Shown here: one piece after another, positions 59,035 through 64,000 of the stretch | Layout of the letters: each line of letters opens with the position of its first letter | Position numbering within the stretch: position 1 is the stretch's first letter | From: Nitrosarchaeum sp. | GTDB lineage: Archaea > Thermoproteota > Nitrososphaeria > Nitrososphaerales > Nitrosopumilaceae | Assembly: GCA_023264875.1 (NCBI GenBank) | Contig: JAHFUX010000003.1 | Location: forward strand, 19,799 to 83,798 | Length of the DNA: 64,000 nt | Direction: 5' to 3' | The notes under the pieces: generated by a model | What the model saw: only the letters and a program-made list of their open reading frames with translations | Told to the model about the DNA's origin: nothing | The model's database searches: none | Translations under genes and position numbers: made by a program

Positions 59035-61161
59035 TTATCTAACCTTACGTAACTCTGACTTTATGTTATCTGCTAATGTTGAACCAATTTTATCTATTTC
59101 TGATAATTTATTCACCGGAATCTTTGCCAAATCATCTAGGGTTTTAATTCCATGTTTATACAGTGTTCTTGCCCTTATTCGTCCAATTCCCTTTACTTTA
59201 ACTAAATCCAGTAATTCCTCTCTAATGCCATAAATAATTCGTCTTCGCAGATTCTCTAATTCATCAAGTAGATCTACACGCTCAACATGCTTTGAAATCT
59301 CTCTAAGACAGTATGATAGCCAATCCCCAGTCTCAACCATTCTATGCATATCTCCAGACTCGATTCCTAAATTATCAGAAAGGGCCAATTCTGAGGATTC
59401 TGTAATCCAGGATTGTAATGCAAGTAAACTTCTAGAGCAATCATATTCCGATATTGGTGCCAAAATCTCAGAAGAGTGATTTGTTATCATTAGACTAACA
59501 GTTTCATAGTCTTTTTGTCTAAGTGAGAACTTTGGAAAAAATTCCTCACAACTTGAAATTAAATGTAAAAATCCAAAAGTATGTTTTTTTTCTTTTGATA
59601 CATTTTCAATTGCATCTCTAAAGTGAGTTGCAGTAAGTGGATCAATGTACAGCATTGAGGTTTTTTTTCCAAACTCTGTTGCAGCATATCTTTCGCCTTT
59701 TTTAATAATTAAAAATGTACTTGTAAGAAATCGCAATGAAATATCAATTGCAAACTTTATTGTTGCTTTTCTTGATTGTAGTCCACCTAATGTTTGCAAA
59801 AAGAAATCCAAAATATCTTCTTTTTTAATTCCCGGAGTGGTTACAATTATACTCAATACGTGTGTTCTCAGTGATTTATCATCTGTAATTTTTGATACAA
59901 TTGGTTCAGGTTCTCCGTGGATATAATATTCCATTAAATCGTTGCTGTTTCCATTTCCGACAATAATCGATTCTCCGTAATTATCATATTGTGGTCTTCC
60001 AGCTCTACCGCAGAGTTGTTTGTACTCTAAAATACTAATTGGTCTGTTTCCACCAACTTTTGCATTATACCTATTAATATTTGATATAACGACTCTTCTT
60101 GCAGGAAGATTTACACCAGCAGCCAAAGTTGGTGTGGATGATAATAATTTGATAGTTCCTTTACGAAATTCAGTTTCTATTGTTTGTCTGCAGTTTTGAT
60201 TTAATCCAGCATGATGAAATGCTACCCCTTTTTTTATCAATATTGCCAGAGTTTTAACTAATTCAGTGTGTTCGTTATTTGATAGAATTTTTTTTGAAAT
60301 CTTTTCTAGCTCTTCTGATTCTTTTTTTTCTAGTAATTGTGAAATAATATCAGCTGCCTTTGTTGCAAGCGCTTTTGAGCGAGTCCTAGTCTCTGCAAAA
60401 ACTAGGGATTGTCCCCCATCTTTTACTGATTGTACACCTAAATCAATAGGAATACCACGAAGACTAGGCTCAACATCAAATTTTTTGCCATCACTCATTA
60501 TTACTTGCCCTGCATCATAGACTCCTTCTGAAAGAGGCACTGGTCTCCAGTCATTTTTTACCAAAATACAACCAAGCCAATTTGCTAGTTCATCAGAATT
60601 TGTTATGGTAGCACTAAGACCTACAATCTGTGGTTTAGATGCCAATAATTTTAGTTTTGTTAGAATCATCTCCAATGTAGGTCCTCTAGTTTCATCACCA
60701 ATCAGATGAATTTCATCTGCAATGATTAATCCAATTTCATCAATCCATTCAGCGCTATGTCTGATTATAGAATCCATTTTTTCATTTGTTAAAATTAGCA
60801 CATTGTTTTTTTCAAGATTTTTTTCAACATTTTCAAAATCGCCAGTAGAGATACCTACTTTGATCTTTTTTCCTAGATCAACTTTTTCTAGTTTTTTAAA
60901 TTCTGTGAATTTTTCAGCAGCTAGTGCCCTCAGTGGACTAAGATAGATAACCTTGCCATCATTTTTTAAAAGATAACTAATAATTGCAAGTGTTGCTGTA
61001 AGGGTTTTTCCACTTGCAGTAGGTGCGGAAACCAAAATACTTTTTCCATCTAATAGTCCAGCATCAATGCAATCAGCTTGAGGAGGATATAATGTAGAAA
61101 AGCCTTCAGACAATAAAAAATCAATTGCAGGTTTGGAAAGATCTAGTTTTTCTATTTTCAT
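59035..61161 (-). CDS. hel308: Hel308 (Ski2-like) DNA helicase
   Basis: A 708-residue superfamily 2 helicase that unwinds stalled replication forks. The Q-like region FSTLYPPQADCID is followed by Walker A SAPTASGKTLT, motif II LIIADEIHLIG (DEIH), motif III SATITN and motif VI QLCGRAGRPQYD. A winged-helix and ratchet region leads to a C-terminal helix-hairpin-helix LVKVKGIGRIRARTLYKHGI. It overlaps mcm by 4 bp, so fork restart and helicase are co-expressed. Confidence 0.94.
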   Translation of the reverse strand: MKIEKLDLSKPAIDFLLSEGFSTLYPPQADCIDAGLLDGKSILVSAPTASGKTLTATLAIISYLLKNDGKVIYLSPLRALAAEKFTEFKKLEKVDLGKKIKVGISTGDFENVEKNLEKNNVLILTNEKMDSIIRHSAEWIDEIGLIIADEIHLIGDETRGPTLEMILTKLKLLASKPQIVGLSATITNSDELANWLGCILVKNDWRPVPLSEGVYDAGQVIMSDGKKFDVEPSLRGIPIDLGVQSVKDGGQSLVFAETRTRSKALATKAADIISQLLEKKESEELEKISKKILSNNEHTELVKTLAILIKKGVAFHHAGLNQNCRQTIETEFRKGTIKLLSSTPTLAAGVNLPARRVVISNINRYNAKVGGNRPISILEYKQLCGRAGRPQYDNYGESIIVGNGNSNDLMEYYIHGEPEPIVSKITDDKSLRTHVLSIIVTTPGIKKEDILDFFLQTLGGLQSRKATIKFAIDISLRFLTSTFLIIKKGERYAATEFGKKTSMLYIDPLTATHFRDAIENVSKEKKHTFGFLHLISSCEEFFPKFSLRQKDYETVSLMITNHSSEILAPISEYDCSRSLLALQSWITESSELALSDNLGIESGDMHRMVETGDWLSYCLREISKHVERVDLLDELENLRRRIIYGIREELLDLVKVKGIGRIRARTLYKHGIKTLDDLAKIPVNKLSEIDKIGSTLADNIKSELRKVR

Positions 61162-63245
61162 ACTCGGTTATAATGACCGGGTTTTGATTCATAAATAGAT
61201 GCTTCGCGGAGCATTCTTCTGATATAGTTTCGTGCTTCTTCTTCAGTGAATTTTTCTGTCTTTTGTAGTTCTTTTACAAATGATCTTTCTTCAACTGCAA
61301 CTTTATTGTCGCCTTCCATTGATTTTAAAATATCCATGAATAGTTGCATCTTTGATACTTCACTTCTTGGTCTTCCTTGTAACACTCCAAGATCTACCTT
61401 ACCAGTATTGACATCTACACCTGCATCCTGAAGCATGCTTTGAATCAGAAATATTGCTCGCTCTGCATCTTCTTCTTCTACCTTATCTTTCATTAATAAT
61501 CTGGCTCTGGCAGTTGAAAGTCGAATAATACCTTCTAGTTGTCTAGGAGTAACTGTGATCATTTCTTCAGACTCTACATTTCTCATTTGTAAATAATATT
61601 GCAGAATCTTTTCTTCTGCTTCTTTTGTCAAATCAGGACTAGATCTTTTTGCATATGAAAGATATTTCGTTAGTGTATCCACATCAATTACAGAGCGTTT
61701 GTCAGTTCCCTGAGGTGTATGCAATTCTATAATGTGTCTTGCAATTTTTTCATCTTTTTCTCTTCCTGGGATATCACGTACTACAAAGATCAAGTCAAAT
61801 CTTGTCAATAATGGAATTGGCAAATTTACATTTTCAGTGATATTTTTGAACGGATCATATTTTCCATACATTGGGTTTGCAGCTGCTAAAATTGATGTTC
61901 TTGCATTTAGTGTTGCAACAATACCACCTTTTGCAATACTTGCAGACTGTTGTTCCATAACTTCATGCAGTGCACTTCTATCTTCTGGTTTCATCTTATC
62001 AAACTCATCAATACATACAAGACCCTGATCACCTAAAACTACGGCACCTGCCTCTAACATCATAATTCCTGTCTTATCACGAACTACAGCTGCTGTAAGA
62101 CCTGCTGCAGTTGAACCTCTACCTGATGTGTATAATCCTCTTGGTGCTATTCTTGCACAAAATTTTAGCATCTCTGATTTTGCAGTACCAGGATCACCGA
62201 CAAGAAATACGTTAATGTCACCTCTAATCTTGCTTCCATCACCAAGCAATCTTTGAGTTGAACCAACAATTAACAACAAAATAGCTTCTTTGATTAGAGA
62301 CTGTCCTTGGATGTGTGGTGCAAAAGAATCAATTAATCTCTGATAAATATTGGGACTCTCAGATAGAGTCTTGATCATTTTTTCATCTTCTGGAGAGACT
62401 TCTTCTCTTACTATTTTACGTGAGGTCTTTGAACCCCTTCCTCCCAAAAATTCAATATTATTTCCTTCAATTCGTAATCTGTATAATCCGCTGTGTCCTC
62501 TAGTTATTCCTGCAATTGACTCTTGCTCTACTCTTACTATTCCTGTAAGAATTATCCTGTCCCCTGGTCTTGCATTATCTACGAGATCCTGTCTAATTGT
62601 CACATCAATATAGTGAGGCAATTGGCCTGGCGGCAAGTCTTCAGGAAGTTCCTGCAATCTAAGAATTTGAAAGTCTATGAATTTGCTGGCTTCTGGTTTT
62701 AATTCAAAATCTCTGTGCTTGCAACTTGGATTATCACACACTATAGGAATTTTTACATCCATTCCTCTTAGTTGAACTACTTTGGTTTGATGTTCATCAG
62801 GACAGACAAATACTAATTCTTTTGCTAGTGGTTTTACTTCGGATGCTCTAACTACCATACCTGAAACACTGGCAATATTTCCTATAGTTTCGGCATTGAT
62901 TTGTCTTAGACTACGCTGTAGTGGATAATTTACTAGCCTTACACGAACTTCATCTTTTATTTTTTCTGCATAATCAGGAAATCTTGTTTGTAGTGCTTCT
63001 TTGATTGCCCTTGAAAATGCGTTTAAAATTCTGTCAGGATCTGTTGTAAAAATAATTTCTATTTCAGGTTCTACTACAAGATCATTATAATCAACAATGA
63101 TATGTTTTGCACTCTTTGGCATCATCTCATCGATTTGCTCTACATACTTGTAGCTACCAGACTTGTCCTTGAATCTAATCAAAAAGTCTTTTACTCTATC
63201 AGATAATGCTGACTCGGTAAAGGTGCTAGTTTGAGTTTTGCTCAT
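61158..63245 (-). CDS. mcm: MCM replicative helicase
   Basis: A 695-residue AAA+ protein. The N-terminal domain ends with a zinc site (CPDEH and VCDNPSCKHRDF). The ATPase core has Walker A GDPGTAKSEML, Walker B LVCIDEFDKM, sensor 1 AAANPMYG and the arginine finger region PLLTRFDLIF. The C-terminal winged helix follows. It unwinds DNA at the replication fork. It overlaps the GINS gene by 20 bp and hel308 by 4 bp. Confidence 0.96.
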   Translation of the reverse strand: MSKTQTSTFTESALSDRVKDFLIRFKDKSGSYKYVEQIDEMMPKSAKHIIVDYNDLVVEPEIEIIFTTDPDRILNAFSRAIKEALQTRFPDYAEKIKDEVRVRLVNYPLQRSLRQINAETIGNIASVSGMVVRASEVKPLAKELVFVCPDEHQTKVVQLRGMDVKIPIVCDNPSCKHRDFELKPEASKFIDFQILRLQELPEDLPPGQLPHYIDVTIRQDLVDNARPGDRIILTGIVRVEQESIAGITRGHSGLYRLRIEGNNIEFLGGRGSKTSRKIVREEVSPEDEKMIKTLSESPNIYQRLIDSFAPHIQGQSLIKEAILLLIVGSTQRLLGDGSKIRGDINVFLVGDPGTAKSEMLKFCARIAPRGLYTSGRGSTAAGLTAAVVRDKTGIMMLEAGAVVLGDQGLVCIDEFDKMKPEDRSALHEVMEQQSASIAKGGIVATLNARTSILAAANPMYGKYDPFKNITENVNLPIPLLTRFDLIFVVRDIPGREKDEKIARHIIELHTPQGTDKRSVIDVDTLTKYLSYAKRSSPDLTKEAEEKILQYYLQMRNVESEEMITVTPRQLEGIIRLSTARARLLMKDKVEEEDAERAIFLIQSMLQDAGVDVNTGKVDLGVLQGRPRSEVSKMQLFMDILKSMEGDNKVAVEERSFVKELQKTEKFTEEEARNYIRRMLREASIYESKPGHYNRV

Positions 63246-63756
63246 TTAAATCTCCTCTGACTTGTTTTTCAAATTCTTTACTATTCTCATAAATTGTTTT
63301 AAAGAAAACATTTTCTTCAACTGTTAGCTTGCTGTATAATTCAGAATTGAGTTTTGAAGAATCGGCAAGCTTTACAAGTTTTCCTCTTCTCATTCTAAAT
63401 AATTCCAGCATAATACTTTCTACGTGATTAAAATCATCATGGTTCAAATTTTTCATTGATTCTTTTAGTTTGATGTAAAAGTGAGGATCAAGTGTAGACA
63501 TTTGGTATTCGCCGACCATCTTTTCTTTTGATAATGCTTGTTTTAATTCGGTAATCATATCAGGTGTTTCTAAGGTTGCAAGTTTATTTTGGGATAATAT
63601 TTTGCCTATCCATTGAGGTAAATTCAAGACCTCGCCTTGGGTACCATTAATTTTTAGGCCTGCCACATTGAATTTAATATCATGATTTATGGTAACTTTG
63701 GCGTCTTTTAGACCATATCCAATAGAGTGCAGCTTTTCTATTCTATCAATTTCCAT
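63226..63756 (-). CDS. GINS complex subunit (Gins23-like domain order)
   Basis: A 176-residue protein. The N-terminal 60 residues form a small beta domain with GEVLNLPQWIGKILSQNKLA, and the rest is helical with the block RMRRGKLVKLAD. A beta-then-alpha order is that of the Gins23 type, though the Arg-Arg-Gly-Lys-Leu motif is also seen in Gins51/15. It joins MCM to polymerase and primase in the CMG-like complex. It begins the GINS-MCM-Hel308 operon, divergent from rfcS. Confidence 0.85.
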   Translation of the reverse strand: MEIDRIEKLHSIGYGLKDAKVTINHDIKFNVAGLKINGTQGEVLNLPQWIGKILSQNKLATLETPDMITELKQALSKEKMVGEYQMSTLDPHFYIKLKESMKNLNHDDFNHVESIMLELFRMRRGKLVKLADSSKLNSELYSKLTVEENVFFKTIYENSKEFEKQVRGDLNEQNSN

Positions 63757-63896
63757 CGTGAGATCACTACTTTTCTACAAGATCCTGATGTATCGGATCG
63801 ATCAATTCTGTTCACTATCTTGTGAGATCAATTGATCCTATTAATTTCGATTTATTAGTGGGAGGTAGACTAGCATATCACATGTTATCAACAGGC

Positions 63897-64000
63897 ATGT
63901 GGGTAGAAAAATACCGCCCAACAAAGCTCTCAGAGATTGTAAATCAAACCGAAATCATTGGCAGCCTGCAAGCTCTAATTAAAGACCCAACAGACATGCC
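63897..64000 (+). CDS. rfcS: replication factor C small subunit, 5' end (cut by window)
   Basis: The frame reads MWVEKYRPTKLSEIVNQTEI and continues to the window end. W-V-E-K-Y-R-P is the start of RFC small subunits. An in-frame ATG lies earlier at 63882 and a GTG at 63858, but the family usually starts close to this Trp. About 34 residues are present. It is divergent from the GINS operon, so replication genes occupy both sides of a 140-bp gap. Confidence 0.88.
   Translation, partial: MWVEKYRPTKLSEIVNQTEIIGSLQALIKDPTDM

Noticed and set aside
1..64000. CRISPR arrays, insertion sequences, prophage or integrase-flanked island
   Set aside because: No spaced direct repeats, transposase, integrase or phage-like frames were seen; tRNA genes show no duplicated attachment ends by eye.

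Overview
The window looks like chromosomal core DNA from a low-GC ammonia-oxidising thaumarchaeon (Nitrososphaerota, Nitrosopumilus-like). Its information-processing genes are archaeal: ABCE1, MCM, GINS, RFC large and small subunits, Alba, Hel308, an archaeal-type GluRS and an intron-containing tRNA. Its metabolism is the usual thaumarchaeal set: isopentenyl phosphate kinase, biotin-dependent acyl-CoA carboxylase, an 11-subunit complex I without NuoEFG, a four-subunit succinate dehydrogenase, and a non-oxidative pentose phosphate operon. Many genes start with TTG. Many have a TATA-like element about 25 bp before the start codon, which suggests leaderless transcripts. No transposase, integrase, CRISPR array or phage gene was seen, so this is not an obvious genomic island.

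Layout. 1-5 kb: isoprenoid operon (IPK, IDI, prenyl synthase), then GluRS and an FAH-family hydrolase. 5-9.6 kb: small and single genes (acetyltransferase, Rieske protein, UPF0147, methyltransferase), tRNA-His, a 31-residue membrane microprotein, CorA, and a TGRGTGS-repeat protein behind a long non-coding stretch. 9.7-13 kb: transaldolase and split transketolase, whose N-terminal half is fused to ribulose-phosphate 3-epimerase. 13-23.6 kb: PepA, a C2H2 microprotein, a lone 5S rRNA, ABCE1, Trm5-like, a RimI-like acetyltransferase, an M50 protease, a LarA-like protein, PyrE, a candidate C/D-box sRNA, two tRNAs (tRNA-Glu has a T-loop intron) and a CADD-like protein. 23.6-34 kb: nuoABCDHIJKMLN on the minus strand. 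34.5-38.1 kb: carboxylase operon (carboxyltransferase, biotin carboxylase, BCCP). 38.2-42.6 kb: unknown 371-residue protein, RfcL and a Cys-rich protein in one overlapping unit, then an IMPase and a ferredoxin-NADP reductase-like protein. 43-47 kb: HemA with an Ala-rich partner, tRNAs, ArgH and a DUF59 protein. 47-50.4 kb: sdhACDB. 50.5-57.8 kb: PadR regulator, ICL/PEP-mutase protein, Alba, HEAT protein, second FNR, tRNAs, a 20-residue Lys/Ala peptide, and an IlvE/dehydrogenase/Trm112-like/acyltransferase cluster. 57.8-64 kb: GT4 transferase, Hel308, MCM and GINS on the minus strand, divergent from the start of rfcS at the window edge.

Most of the window is ordinary core genome. The observations most worth checking are: the 15-nt T-loop intron of tRNA-Glu with an intact bulge-helix-bulge; the transketolase-N/epimerase fusion; glutamyl-tRNA reductase without its usual catalytic cysteine (and IDI likewise); two divergent gene pairs that appear to share one centrally placed TATA box; the C/D-box-like RNA; the paired inverted repeats upstream of the TGRGTGS protein; and several tiny genes easily missed by annotation. 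All calls were made by reading the sequence; no database search was possible.
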